DNA of 41,470 nt from Lachnospiraceae bacterium (GCA_014804365.1 JAAUZX010000035.1:1-41470), one strand, 5' to 3'; numbered from the stretch's first letter, positions 1-8,458 are shown. The notes: generated by a model not told the origin, from the letters alone. Program-made: numbers and translations.

Positions 1-290
1 ACTTTGGTCTTGTGTTCAATAAGGGAGATGAAAAAGAGTGTGTCTTTTTCCGATATCCGTATACGTTTTACCGTATCCGAATTGCGTTCCTCCGTGAACA
101 TAGGTATGTAACGTTCCGTAACATCTTCGATATCCTCAGCGCGGATGTTCTTGAGAAGCGGAATGTCCATGTAGTTTCTGAGGAACTGGGAACACAATTC
201 TGCATTTCCAAAAATAAGCTTACTACTGCTGTCATGATGTTTGCTGTTATTGATCTGTTTCTTTTGATATGCTTTTTTCTCTTTAACCAT
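1..290 (-). CDS. Rpn-like PD-(D/E)XK nuclease / putative transposase, N-terminal part (cut by window edge)
   Basis: The frame is open from the ATG at 288-290 to the window edge, giving 96 codons with the 3' part missing. AGGAG sits 5 nt before the ATG, which fixes the start. The protein has a short basic N-terminus, then NYMDIPLLKN, a DVTERYIPMFTEERNSDTV block and LISLIEHKTKV. The LIEHK segment corresponds to the E-x-K part of the PD-(D/E)XK core seen in Rpn-family (recombination-promoting nuclease) proteins, which are abundant and multi-copy in Lachnospiraceae. Members are DNA endonucleases proposed to promote RecA-independent recombination; that role is taken from the family and not shown here. 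A long leader with its own promoter precedes the gene. Confidence 0.72.
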   Translation of the reverse strand, partial: MVKEKKAYQKKQINNSKHHDSSSKLIFGNAELCSQFLRNYMDIPLLKNIRAEDIEDVTERYIPMFTEERNSDTVKRIRISEKDTLFFISLIEHKTK

Positions 291-530
291 AAGAACTCCT
301 CGACACGGACAATAACAAAATAAATTGAACGATTTATCCTGCATTGCCGGATGTAGACCAGCGGTTGTAACAGAATACAACTGCCATTTGATGTGTTTAT
401 AATACTTGTTTTAATGCCTGTCGGAAAAACTGACAGAAACTGTCTGAACGTGCGGGATGCACATACCGCCCTATAGAAAATGTAGTAAGCGGTGACATAG
501 CAGGAGAACGTTTCGTCTCCCAGTTTATTT
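291..530 (-). other. Long untranslated leader of the Rpn-like gene
   Basis: About 240 nt lie between the promoter at 531-559 and the start codon at 290. I see no convincing gene here. A frame that runs through it (start near 559) is read across the true nuclease frame and has no family likeness. The stretch holds a GACAG/CTGTC hairpin followed by a U run (432-444) and is otherwise unexplained. It matches no riboswitch class I can recognise. Confidence 0.4.
425..444 (-). terminator. Possible attenuator hairpin in the leader
   Basis: On the minus strand GACAG-TTT-CTGTC is followed by AGTTTTT. The stem is only 5 bp, so it would be a weak terminator. Its place between promoter and start codon suggests attenuation. 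Confidence 0.3.
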
Positions 531-559
531 ATCATAAGGGATGGGATTATGTTTGTCAA
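531..559 (-). promoter_or_regulatory. Sigma-A-type promoter for the left Rpn-like gene
   Basis: TTGACA (554-559) and TATGAT (531-536) are separated by 17 bp on the minus strand, close to consensus. The nearest downstream start codon on that strand is at 290. Confidence 0.6.
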
Positions 560-668
560 TTATTTTATAGTAATTTAATTTTAATATGAGGTTGTATTAA
601 TCAAGTTCAAAAAAAGAAGAGTAGCTTCCTGTATCTTATCCATACTCATTATCTTATCACATAAAATA

Positions 669-696
669 AAGCCTTGCACAAACACCGGCAAGGCTT
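669..696 (-). terminator. Intrinsic terminator after the BlaR1-like gene
   Basis: A perfect 9-bp stem AAGCCTTGC/GCAAGGCTT with a 10-nt loop is followed on the minus strand by TTATTTTAT. It lies about 50 nt past the stop codon at 746. Confidence 0.7.
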
Positions 697-745
697 CATA
701 CTCTTCTTAACAACTTTCTTTCGCTTACGCTAGATGGATTATATT

Positions 746-3190
746 TTATCTTTGTCCTGATGGATGCAACGTCTGCACCATCCCATTGACATGCTGCGGG
801 TCCACCGTAGGGCTGCCCAGCGTAAAGGACCGCTCGCCCCACTCACCGATCTGCACCGGGCAGGTAATCAGTGAGAGTCTGCTAAACTGAATCTCATCCG
901 TCTCGGCAAGCTTCAAGCCGATGGAAGTAACGAAATTAAGCGAGTGCCCGTCATCTTCCATGGAGTATACCACCGATGATCCGTCCCAGAATACATCCTC
1001 CACTGTGTAATCCTTGTATAAAGATATGTCTATGCCTCCTTTGGCAGCGGATCCGTCTTCCAGCAGCAATACTTTTTCATTTTTCGAATCGACCCGGAAA
1101 CTGACCTTATCCCGAAACTGTTTCTGATAATCTTCTTCATCGAAGGCATACAAATCTATCGTTCCCGTATCGTATCTGTCCACCAGATAAAGCTTCCATA
1201 TCTCACTGCTGCCCGTATTCTCAAGGCACATCTGAAACGCAAAAGTTCTGGGAAGCCCATCCTGCGTCTGCTCCAGCATAAATATTTCCGGCTTCAGTCC
1301 CGTCGGCAACCACGGCAAATCCAAGCTGTTGACATCTCCGTCGATCATCATCTTCACACCGCGACAGCCATACTGATCCGTATACAGCCCGTAGAGATCT
1401 ATGCCGTACTCCTCATCTTTACGAATCAGATACCACGCGCCGTCTTCCAGCGGAAATTGTCCGCCGTTATACAGATAATCATAATATGCCGTGACGTCAA
1501 CCATCGCCGCCGCTATCAGCGCATCATCCGTCATGGACCACAACATATCCTCAAATTCCCTCGCTGTAGCCTGATTCCATTCTGTCTTGATCCGTTTAAG
1601 CTCCTTCTGTACCTGTGCCTCTTCTTCCTCTATCGCCGTCTTTTGCGCTTTGAGCTCTTCAAGCCACTGCAGCAGCTCTGTCTCTTCCTCCGCTTTTTGC
1701 GCTTCGAGTTCTTCAAGATTCTGCCGCATCTGTACCGCTTCCGCCTCGTCCACGGCTTTTGCCACCGCTTCCCGCTCTTTCTCCAGCTCTGTGGCAAGCC
1801 GCTCCATTTCTTCCAGTTCTTCCCACCTACGCTGTATCTGCTCCGCTTCTGCTGCCTGTATCGCTGCCTGTTCCTCTTCCGCCGCCTGTATTGCCGCCTG
1901 CTCCTCTTCCGCCGCCTGTATTGCTTCCTGTACCGCCGCCTCATGTCCTGCGGCTTCAATCTCCTGTGCGGTTTCCGCTCCGGTATAAGCACATCCGCAC
2001 AACAGAAGGACAGCCAACGCCACGATTCCCGTTATGATTTTGCTCCTTTTCCCTACGCCCGCGATCATAACTATGCGCTGTCGTATCCGCCTGCTGCTGC
2101 CGTCCATGGTCAATACCACGCCGTTTGCCCCGATCCGGGCATGTTCGACATTCATCAAATCAAGCAGTGTCCTGCCATAAGAGAAACGCTGCGTCTCTCC
2201 CAACAGCCTGACTGCCCGCTCATCGCAGGCAAGTTCGCTGTCCTGTTTCGCCTCATATGCCGCCAGCCACACAAGCGGATGAAACCACCAGACCGTACAC
2301 AATATGCTGCGCACCGCTGCCCACAAGGTATCCCCCTGTACGGCATGCGCATATTCGTGCGCCAGAATGTGAAGCCTGATCTCCTCCTCTTCATACAACT
2401 CCGGGCTGATATAGATACTCTTTCCTGCCATACACGGACCGGGCAGTCCTTTCACCAGCCAGATCTGTATCCCATGATCCGCCAGCCGCTTCGTCCATAC
2501 CGCAGGCAGACAGTCTGTCTGTGCCTGCTCTCTGGTTCGATGCAGATACACGATGAATCGCACCTGCCTAAACAGCGCGAATCCTCCCACAGCGATCACA
2601 CCCATAACCCATATCATCACAACCGCCAAACGAAAGCTCTCATAGAACCTTTCCCTCGATCCGTACCATATCTGTCTATCCTGTCTGTCCGCAGATGAAT
2701 TGGCCAGAGTTGCTCCCATCTCTTCACCATCTGTTTCCGCTCCTGCCATATCTGCTGCCATGTCACTTACACCCGTTCCTGTACCGTCTGCCCCCGCACC
2801 TGCCATACCTGCCGTCATGTCGCTTACGTCTGATCCTGCAGCCGTTAGGGCTGATTCTATCCCTGCCGACATATCCTGCAAAGCCTCCTTCGCATTCCTG
2901 ACATTTGCAGCAACCCTTGCTCCCATCTCATTACCTTCATTCTTTTCATCCACACTATTCTTATGTATCTCTTCTGCTCCTGCCGTTCCCACATAATACT
3001 GCGATATTCCCTGCACTGCATTCATAATACTGAATGAACTGCTGCCGAAGCTGACCGGCAGAACCATTCGCACTGCCACCACAAGCCACAGCGCATAACG
3101 CATCCCCATACTGATTCTGCCATATGTCAGCCGCCGCAATATCAAAATCATACAGATCAGAATCGTACCGCTTACAATCATATCCGTCAT
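746..3190 (-). CDS. BlaR1/MecR1-family M56 membrane metallopeptidase with a non-standard sensor region
   Basis: 814 residues. Two membrane segments at about 5-20 and 30-48 are followed by an Ala/Gly/Met/Asp-rich insert (about 61-185), a membrane segment near 187-208, and the M56 zinc protease core with HEYAH at 278-282 and the later AKQDSELACDE helix (about 314-324), which supplies the third ligand. A membrane segment at about 385-400 ends in LLLCGC. After it comes a Glu/Ala/Gln-rich coiled coil (about 405-545) that includes near-identical EEEQAAIQAA repeats, then a domain of about 260 residues that I do not recognise. In BlaR1/MecR1 the extracellular C-terminal part is a penicillin-binding domain; no SxxK/KTG pattern is seen here, so the signal is probably not a beta-lactam. 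By family logic, sensing activates the protease and relieves repression by the BlaI-like partner encoded 55 bp upstream. GGGAG precedes the ATG. Confidence 0.82.
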   Translation of the reverse strand: MTDMIVSGTILICMILILRRLTYGRISMGMRYALWLVVAVRMVLPVSFGSSSFSIMNAVQGISQYYVGTAGAEEIHKNSVDEKNEGNEMGARVAANVRNAKEALQDMSAGIESALTAAGSDVSDMTAGMAGAGADGTGTGVSDMAADMAGAETDGEEMGATLANSSADRQDRQIWYGSRERFYESFRLAVVMIWVMGVIAVGGFALFRQVRFIVYLHRTREQAQTDCLPAVWTKRLADHGIQIWLVKGLPGPCMAGKSIYISPELYEEEEIRLHILAHEYAHAVQGDTLWAAVRSILCTVWWFHPLVWLAAYEAKQDSELACDERAVRLLGETQRFSYGRTLLDLMNVEHARIGANGVVLTMDGSSRRIRQRIVMIAGVGKRSKIITGIVALAVLLLCGCAYTGAETAQEIEAAGHEAAVQEAIQAAEEEQAAIQAAEEEQAAIQAAEAEQIQRRWEELEEMERLATELEKEREAVAKAVDEAEAVQMRQNLEELEAQKAEEETELLQWLEELKAQKTAIEEEEAQVQKELKRIKTEWNQATAREFEDMLWSMTDDALIAAAMVDVTAYYDYLYNGGQFPLEDGAWYLIRKDEEYGIDLYGLYTDQYGCRGVKMMIDGDVNSLDLPWLPTGLKPEIFMLEQTQDGLPRTFAFQMCLENTGSSEIWKLYLVDRYDTGTIDLYAFDEEDYQKQFRDKVSFRVDSKNEKVLLLEDGSAAKGGIDISLYKDYTVEDVFWDGSSVVYSMEDDGHSLNFVTSIGLKLAETDEIQFSRLSLITCPVQIGEWGERSFTLGSPTVDPQHVNGMVQTLHPSGQR
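1851..1934. repeat. 30-bp tandem repeat inside the BlaR1-like gene
   Basis: About 2.8 copies of a 30-bp unit (1851-1880, 1881-1910, 1911-1934) encode the AAIQAAEEEQ repeats of the coiled coil. Copies two and three are nearly identical, so the repeat number could vary between strains. Confidence 0.75.
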
Positions 3191-3245
3191 CTGTCACTCT
3201 CTCCCTTCCGCTCACAAGCTTCCCGCGTTCTCCTCCGCACTCTTC

Positions 3246-3626
3246 TCATTCAACGTTGCTTTCCGCTTCTGCCCTGCGCAGGATCTCATACATCTCCACA
3301 ATCTCTTCTTTCGACAACGCCTTCCTCTCCACCATGGTATTGAGCATCAGCCCCATCCGGCCGTCGAAGACTTTCTCCAGGAACTCTTCCGTCTCCTGCT
3401 GCACTGCCTCATCCCTGCCTACATCCGGATAATACAGCTTCGCCCGCTCTCCCTCCTCATGATGAATCGCTCCCTTCTCCTCCATACGCCGCAGGAAAGT
3501 CATCACCGTATGCTTCGTCCATCCCGTCGTCTCTTTGAAATGATTGGTGAGCTGCATCATCGTCTGCGGCGCTTCCCGCCACAAAAGACTCATCACCTTC
3601 CACTCCGCTTCCGATAATCTGATCAT
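3246..3626 (-). CDS. BlaI/MecI-family transcriptional repressor
   Basis: 126 residues, normal for the family. The winged helix occupies about 5-75, with LSEAEWKVMSLLW at the start and a recognition region WTKHTVMTFLRRMEEKGAI. The rest is a helical dimerisation tail containing VEMYEILRRAE. BlaI-type repressors bind dyads in their own promoter and are cleaved when the membrane sensor is triggered. The start is supported by GAGGGAGAAGG just before the ATG. The downstream neighbour is the BlaR1-like protease, transcribed in the same direction, and two operator-like dyads overlap the promoter upstream. No beta-lactamase gene is in the window, so the regulon is unknown. Confidence 0.88.
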   Translation of the reverse strand: MIRLSEAEWKVMSLLWREAPQTMMQLTNHFKETTGWTKHTVMTFLRRMEEKGAIHHEEGERAKLYYPDVGRDEAVQQETEEFLEKVFDGRMGLMLNTMVERKALSKEEIVEMYEILRRAEAESNVE

Positions 3627-3670
3627 ATCCTTCTCCCTCTTAATCCATTTATTTCATATTCTTAATTGTA

Positions 3671-3688
3671 GGTTTACGTTTGACTACC
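3671..3688. promoter_or_regulatory. Operator-like dyad, copy 1
   Basis: GGTTTACGTTTGACTACC, just downstream of the -10 element. It is nearly the inverse of the copy at 3705-3722 (about 15 of 18 positions match when one is reverse-complemented). It is probably a binding site for the BlaI-like repressor. Confidence 0.5.
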
Positions 3689-3691
3689 TAA

Positions 3692-3720
3692 AATATAACA
3701 TGCTGGTAGTCATTCGTCAA
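3692..3720 (-). promoter_or_regulatory. Promoter of the BlaI/BlaR1-like operon
   Basis: TTGACG (3715-3720), a 17-bp spacer and TATATT (3692-3697) on the minus strand. One operator-like dyad covers the -35 and spacer and the other lies just past the -10, a normal arrangement for autorepression. Confidence 0.65.
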
Positions 3721-3722
3721 CC
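3705..3722. promoter_or_regulatory. Operator-like dyad, copy 2
   Basis: GGTAGTCATTCGTCAACC overlaps the -35 element. It is inverted relative to copy 1, with the centres about 34 bp apart. Confidence 0.5.
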
Positions 3723-3749
3723 TATTTTTTATAATCTAAAACACTGTGC

Positions 3750-3978
3750 GGGCAGATTGCGACAAAGGCTCTCTCGTGTCATGCGCAGTCGAATGTGATT
3801 TTCTTAATATTCCGCTCAATAACCAGCAATTTCGGGACACGGATGTCCCGAAAAGCCCGAAAAGAGCCCGGACGGCTCATTGAGGGCGGTTGCGTCCGTT
3901 CTCCACCACCCAGCCGGAATATTATAGAAAATCCATTCGACGAAGCCGACTCGAGAGAGCCTTTGTCGCAATCTGCCC
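3750..3978. mobile_element. 229-bp foldback element, MITE-like
   Basis: Perfect 27-bp terminal inverted repeats (3750-3776 and 3952-3978, starting GGGCAGATTGCGACAAAGG) enclose further inverted halves: GTCGAATG...AATATTCCG near 3792-3820 pairs with CGGAATATT...CATTCGAC near 3914-3940. The centre holds a CGGGACA/TGTCCCG hairpin near 3833-3853. The whole element can fold into one long structure. Both strands have frames through it (minus 3779-4051, plus 3795-4010), but their residues follow the palindrome and resemble the spurious proteins that repeated elements yield in Lachnospiraceae genomes. It contains no transposase, so it would need one in trans if mobile. A structured non-coding RNA is the main alternative. 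Only one copy is in the window. Confidence 0.6.
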
Positions 3979-4186
3979 TCTCAACCTTATTTGACAGAAA
4001 ATTTATATAATTCACAAAATTATTTAGATTTTTCCTTTCATTTTCAAACAATTTCTGCTAAAATGATGTTAAGAAATAAAGATTCCTGCCGATACTATTA
4101 ACAGAACAAGATGTTCACAATATATCATCCAGGGAGGGATTGTCGCAGTATATGCAAATGAGAGGAATTATAAAGTTGAAGCGGTT
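3979..4186. other. Intergenic stretch between the foldback element and a small gene
   Basis: It holds an extended -10-like TGCTAAAAT (TAAAAT at 4059-4064) with a poor -35 (TTTCAT, 4036-4041) on the plus strand, and AGGGAGGG at 4131-4138, which looks like a ribosome binding site. Nothing else was recognised. Confidence 0.4.
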
Positions 4187-4402
4187 ATGGCTGTTTCCCC
4201 GCTAAGGAAGGTTTCTTCCAATGACAAAAAACACCAGTCCGGACAGAACCCGTCTAAAACCTTCGCGCAAACTTTCTTTTCTAAGGTTTTAGATGAGGCA
4301 TGTGAGAGGGAACAGGAACGAAACATCCACATTTACACCAACGGCTACACCAGGGATGCACTTCCCTATTACAATTTTATCAATATGCGCGAGTATTGTT
4401 AA
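4187..4402 (+). CDS. Small hypothetical protein
   Basis: 71 residues from the ATG; family not identified. It is hydrophilic with no membrane segment; FSKVLDEACEREQERNIHIY in the middle is likely helical. The start is uncertain. The same frame stays open upstream, and the extra codons (ending YKVEAV just before the ATG) look protein-like, while the strong AGGGAGGG at 4131-4138 has no ATG at proper spacing in this frame. The real start may be a rare codon near 4139-4148, or there may be a frameshift near the 5' end, since the ATG at 4152 opens a different short frame. A terminator follows directly. It is the only plus-strand gene in this part and is convergent with the chemoreceptor. Confidence 0.45.
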   Translation: MAVSPLRKVSSNDKKHQSGQNPSKTFAQTFFSKVLDEACEREQERNIHIYTNGYTRDALPYYNFINMREYC

Positions 4403-4411
4403 CTGAAGTGA

Positions 4412-4446
4412 AAAACCCGAGGAGATCCAACATCCCCTCGGGTTTT
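4412..4446. terminator. Bidirectional intrinsic terminator
   Basis: AAAACCCGAGG and CCTCGGGTTTT form a perfect 11-bp stem with A and T runs at either side. It sits between the convergent small gene (stop at 4402) and the chemoreceptor (stop at 4511) and can serve both. Confidence 0.85.
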
Positions 4447-4510
4447 ACATTTTCTTTTCACATCACAGATCCGTTCCGAATCTCTGCATCGCTTACTGCT
4501 AATCCGCTCT

Positions 4511-5950
4511 TTACTGCAGCTGCTTCGCCAGACTAAAGATCTCCTCCAGCATATCCTTACATGCCTGCATATCCTGCACGGTAGCTTCCGAAGTCCGAAG
4601 TCCTTCCACGCTGGAAGCCGCCACTTCTTCACTTGCCGCAGACAACTGTGAGATATCATCCGAGATCGTATTGGTGCTGTCGATAATGCTCGCGATAATC
4701 CTTTCACTGTCTCTTATATTGTTTACCATATTCTGTACTTCTTCATCAACTGCCTCGAATTTCTCCTTGGTAGCCTCGATCAGTTCAGTCTGTTTGTTAA
4801 TAGACTGTTGTGCACTGTCCACACTCTCATTTACACTCTTCGTATCCAGAATCAATTCATTGATAATATTGGTAATGCTGTTGGAAGCATCCTTAGTCTG
4901 CTCTGAAAGCTGCCTAATCTCCTCTGCAACCACCGCGAACCCTCTTCCCGCCTCTCCGGCACGTGCTGCCTCTATGGAAGCATTGAGCGCCAGCAGATTC
5001 GTCTGGCTGGAAATGGACAGAATAGCGCCGATGAAATTCTGTACCTCCTCCACCTTATGGCTAAGCATGTTGCTGACTTCAACGGTCGCTCCGCTGGCTG
5101 CCTCCACGTTCTCAGCCTGCTTCCTCAGACTCTCAACAACATCGGCACCCTGCGTTACCATTTCACTCGCCCTGTCGGAAGCTGCTGTCAGATTCCTGAT
5201 ACTCTCCTCCACGGCATCCGTATTACTCCGGATCTCCATACACATATCCGCCTGCCGTTGAATGGACTGCGCCGTGGCATCGGTACTCTCCGCTATGTTC
5301 GTCATTGCGAAATTATTGGTATCTACATTGCCCTGCAGATTTCCCAGTCTGTCCATCGCGCCGTCAAAATTCTCGATAATACTGCCTGCTACCTGTATCA
5401 TCTTCTGCTGCGCTGCTTCCTGCTGCGCCGCGGCCTCTGCAACGCTATTGACATTCTCCTCATTAAACTGGACCAACAGCTTAGAAACCGTATAAGAAGC
5501 ATATGCCACAAGCAGAATCGTTAAAAGACTCATAATCGAATCTTCCAGTTGTGTACGATCCAGCAGGAATGTCCTGATCAGATTAAGTGCTATGATCGCA
5601 CAATTACCAATCAACAGCAGCCTCTTATTATAATATACTAAGACTCCGAATAACACGGGAAAAGCATAGGCGTACACTCCCGTATTCGTCCCGAATAATA
5701 CCATAGCCCCATACGCGACTGTGGCGCATGCCATCATACCTACCGCACCCTTTTTCTGGTCTTTCCACAACACATAAGACCCAATTGCACCAATCAGCAT
5801 TGCCACTGTCACCGCCGCACGCACAATAACTCGTATGCCGCCGCTCTCTAAAGCCCCCGATGCCACGGTAACCAGAATAAAATACACTAAGATTACCGAG
5901 ATAAGAATTAGTACGGTTTTGTTCGCCCGTTTGTACTGTGAAGCTGTCAT
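4511..5950 (-). CDS. Methyl-accepting chemotaxis protein
   Basis: 479 residues. About six hydrophobic segments fill residues 12-155 with only short loops, so there is no periplasmic ligand domain such as Cache or 4HB. A long coiled coil follows. The conserved hairpin tip, including [18 protein letters not shown], lies at about 318-335 and marks the CheA/CheW-binding end. Receptors of this layout probably sense something in or at the membrane; the ligand cannot be read from the sequence. The start is supported by AAAGGGGGAAC before the ATG. A candidate promoter (TGGAAA, 17 bp, TAATAT) lies upstream near 6022-6051. No other chemotaxis gene is nearby. Confidence 0.92.
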   Translation of the reverse strand: MTASQYKRANKTVLILISVILVYFILVTVASGALESGGIRVIVRAAVTVAMLIGAIGSYVLWKDQKKGAVGMMACATVAYGAMVLFGTNTGVYAYAFPVLFGVLVYYNKRLLLIGNCAIIALNLIRTFLLDRTQLEDSIMSLLTILLVAYASYTVSKLLVQFNEENVNSVAEAAAQQEAAQQKMIQVAGSIIENFDGAMDRLGNLQGNVDTNNFAMTNIAESTDATAQSIQRQADMCMEIRSNTDAVEESIRNLTAASDRASEMVTQGADVVESLRKQAENVEAASGATVEVSNMLSHKVEEVQNFIGAILSISSQTNLLALNASIEAARAGEAGRGFAVVAEEIRQLSEQTKDASNSITNIINELILDTKSVNESVDSAQQSINKQTELIEATKEKFEAVDEEVQNMVNNIRDSERIIASIIDSTNTISDDISQLSAASEEVAASSVEGLRTSEATVQDMQACKDMLEEIFSLAKQLQ

Positions 5951-6091
5951 CTTATGTTCCCCCTTTAGATTATATTATGTTTTTCTGATATTACATTCAT
6001 ACAACACTGATACACAGCTATATATTATCACAATTATTCGACCATTTCCAGTTTTTCCGCTGCCGAACCGTAATCCCAAATTACACCAAAA

Positions 6092-7909
6092 TCACATCTC
6101 GACATCTCTGATCAATTCCGGCGGCAGCCATTTCTTCAGAATGCTGCCCAGCATTGCCATATCTATAGGTTTAGGCAGGAAATCGTTCATTCCTCCCACC
6201 AGGAACTCGGCCTCCATCCCCTTAACCGCATTGGCTGACAGCGCCACAATGGGCAGTCTGTCCGTGTAGGGTGTGCCGGTCGCACGGATCAGCTTCACGG
6301 CTTCGATACCGTCCATCTCCGGCATCATATGATCCATGAACACCAGATCATACTGCCTCTGCTTTCGTATCATATCGACGCTGTCCTGCCCGTTATCCAC
6401 CAGATCAGGCACAATGCCGAACTTTTTAAGCAGTCCCGTTGCCACGCGCAGATTTACTTTATTATCGTCCACCACAAGCACCTTAGCTTCCGGCGCTGTA
6501 AAATCAATGACAAACTGTTTTAACTCTACCGCGTTCTTGTTCTTACTGTATTCACACGGCGTGGCATCTATAACCTTCTGTCGGATATCAAAAATGAAAG
6601 TGCTGCCCTTGCCGTATTCACTCTCCACCTTGATGCTGCCGCCCATGTTCTCCACCAGCAGCTTCGAAATAGACAGCCCCAACCCGGTACCTTCCATGCC
6701 ACGGTTCTTCTTCATATCCACCTGTTCAAAGGATCGGAACAGCTTATCCATATCCTCCTGCCTGATGCCGATGCCTGTGTCGGCGACGCTGATCAACAGC
6801 CGTCCTGTATCCTCATCTTCCTGCTGCCACGATACCGTGAGTGTAATGGAACCCTCATATGTAAACTTTGTGGCATTACCCATGATGTTGATGATGATCT
6901 GTTTCACTCTTCCGATATCCCCGTACAGCTTACGCGGCACGCTGTCTGACACCTTAGCGATCAGTTCCACCGGTCTGCCCTTCAACCGCACCTCCATCAT
7001 GCTCATCACATCATGGATCATGGAGGAGAAATAATACTCTTCGGGAATGATCGGCATTTTACCGGATTCAATTTTGGAGAAATCCAGAATATCATTAATG
7101 ATACTGAGCAACCCTTCTCCCGATGTCTTGATCGTAGCTGCATACTCTCTGCCCTGCTCCGACAGCTTCTCATCCAACAACAGATCAGCCATACCGCAGA
7201 TCGCGTTCATCGGCGTCCGAATCTCATGGGACATGTTAGCAAGAAACACGCTTTTCGCCTCATTGGAGGCTTCCGCCTGGTGCATCAGCTTCTCCATCTC
7301 TTCCATATTACGCTTGATCGTCATCGTATTCTCTACCGCGATCACACACAGCACGCCGCAGCCGAACTGGAGGCAGAAAATATTGATGAGCATATTCATG
7401 ATACGCAGGAATGTAACAATGGCAGTGTTCTCAATCACATACCGCGGTTCCAAAAAATTACCCATGCTCAGCTCCACAAAATAGAACACGAATATAATAA
7501 TAAAATTCACGACCGGATGAAACTGCTTCTTCTCCGAATTCTGGCATTTCAAAACAAAGTTAGTGAGAACCGTAAACGGAAACATTGCAAGACAGTAGAG
7601 CCCGAACTGCGTAGTTTCGCCCAATATATACACAGAAATCCATGAGTAGACCAATATCTCCGCCACGAATATGAAGTACACAAGACGAACGCGGTTTCGT
7701 CTGGCATAATGAAATGCCACCCCGTAAATCAGTATGCTTACAAAATTCAGGTTGCTTAAAAACCTCACCCCGCCTATTCGCAAAGTAACCAGCAGGATGG
7801 TATGTATGAGTATCAAAACAACGGCGCATATCTGAAGAAATACGTCGTAATTCATAATATTCAGTTTGAAATTCCTCACCTGATTCCACATCTTCGCTAT
7901 CCCGGTCAT
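6092..7909 (-). CDS. Hybrid sensor histidine kinase with membrane N-terminus and C-terminal receiver
   Basis: 605 residues. Roughly six membrane segments occupy 20-195, with no recognisable extracellular domain. A short coiled linker leads to the HisKA helix with the phospho-acceptor His228 in NMSHEIRTP. The ATPase domain has the N box (NIMGNATKFT), DTGIGI and GTGLGLSI. A receiver domain (about 478-600) carries VVDDNK, the phospho-acceptor Asp526 in FMDHMMP, and the KP dipeptide in FLPKP. No output domain follows, so phosphate presumably passes to another protein. GTGAGG precedes the ATG. The gene lies behind an Rrf2 regulator but has its own promoter (7952-7981). Confidence 0.92.
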   Translation of the reverse strand: MTGIAKMWNQVRNFKLNIMNYDVFLQICAVVLILIHTILLVTLRIGGVRFLSNLNFVSILIYGVAFHYARRNRVRLVYFIFVAEILVYSWISVYILGETTQFGLYCLAMFPFTVLTNFVLKCQNSEKKQFHPVVNFIIIFVFYFVELSMGNFLEPRYVIENTAIVTFLRIMNMLINIFCLQFGCGVLCVIAVENTMTIKRNMEEMEKLMHQAEASNEAKSVFLANMSHEIRTPMNAICGMADLLLDEKLSEQGREYAATIKTSGEGLLSIINDILDFSKIESGKMPIIPEEYYFSSMIHDVMSMMEVRLKGRPVELIAKVSDSVPRKLYGDIGRVKQIIINIMGNATKFTYEGSITLTVSWQQEDEDTGRLLISVADTGIGIRQEDMDKLFRSFEQVDMKKNRGMEGTGLGLSISKLLVENMGGSIKVESEYGKGSTFIFDIRQKVIDATPCEYSKNKNAVELKQFVIDFTAPEAKVLVVDDNKVNLRVATGLLKKFGIVPDLVDNGQDSVDMIRKQRQYDLVFMDHMMPEMDGIEAVKLIRATGTPYTDRLPIVALSANAVKGMEAEFLVGGMNDFLPKPIDMAMLGSILKKWLPPELIRDVEM

Positions 7910-7951
7910 TTATATTCCTCACCGTCTCGTACTCTTTCCGTCACCGATGTT

Positions 7952-7981
7952 ATTGTACACCCGCTTACCGTCAGAGTGCAA
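7952..7981 (-). promoter_or_regulatory. Candidate promoter of the hybrid kinase
   Basis: TTGCAC (7976-7981), 18 bp, TACAAT (7952-7957) on the minus strand, about 43 nt before the start codon. Confidence 0.4.
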
Positions 7982-8023
7982 GTATGTCAAGCTATATGTT
8001 TCAGGTTTACTCATGGTTACGGC

Positions 8024-8458
8024 TCAGATCACATAATTATCCGTAATCTGACCCTGCCACTCTACCAGATCCGCCAGTGTCACCTTATCCACAACCCCGC
8101 TGATGGCATCGTCAAGCATCTGCCACAGCCGAAGCGTCACACAAGATTCCTGACGCTCACACATATTTATCTCATCATCCAGACAGGGAACCGGCGCCAG
8201 CGACCCTTCGGTCAGCCGCAATATCATACCTACCGTGTATTTCTCCGGATCTCTTGTCAGACGATATCCTCCCTGCGGTCCACGGATGCTTTTCACATAT
8301 CCTGCCTTGTTAAGCACCGAGATGATCTGCTCCAGATATTTGTCCGATATCTCCTGCCTTGCCGCTATGTCCTTGATTCTCACCGGGTCACCGGTATTAT
8401 TCAACGCCAGATCCAGCATCAGCCTGAGCGCATATCTCCCCTTTGTGGAAATCTTCAT
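8024..8458 (-). CDS. Rrf2/IscR-family regulator, likely iron-sulfur binding
   Basis: 144 residues, starting MKISTKGRYALRLMLDLA. AGGAGGG 6 nt upstream fixes this start rather than an in-frame ATG 60 bp earlier. The winged helix covers about 1-80 with recognition region SDKYLEQIISVLNKAGYVKS and the wing GPQGGYRL. Three cysteines at 92, 100 and 106 (C-x7-C-x5-C) sit where IscR holds its [2Fe-2S] cluster (92, 98, 104), so an Fe-S or redox sensor is likely. IscR-type genes are often followed by iscS/iscU; none is present here, so the target is unknown. Its promoter is strong. Confidence 0.88.
   Translation of the reverse strand: MKISTKGRYALRLMLDLALNNTGDPVRIKDIAARQEISDKYLEQIISVLNKAGYVKSIRGPQGGYRLTRDPEKYTVGMILRLTEGSLAPVPCLDDEINMCERQESCVTLRLWQMLDDAISGVVDKVTLADLVEWQGQITDNYVI

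Noticed and set aside
68..559. 163-codon minus-strand frame at the left edge
   Set aside because: It overlaps the Rpn-like gene in a different frame, has no family likeness, and the Rpn frame has a proper ribosome binding site and conserved motifs.
1457..2698. 413-codon plus-strand frame opposite the BlaR1-like gene
   Set aside because: Leu/Arg/Cys/His-rich composition typical of antisense reading of a coiled-coil gene; no ribosome binding site or motif.
3779..4051. Possible small proteins in the foldback element, both strands
   Set aside because: Their residues mirror the inverted repeats; spurious translations of a repeat element.
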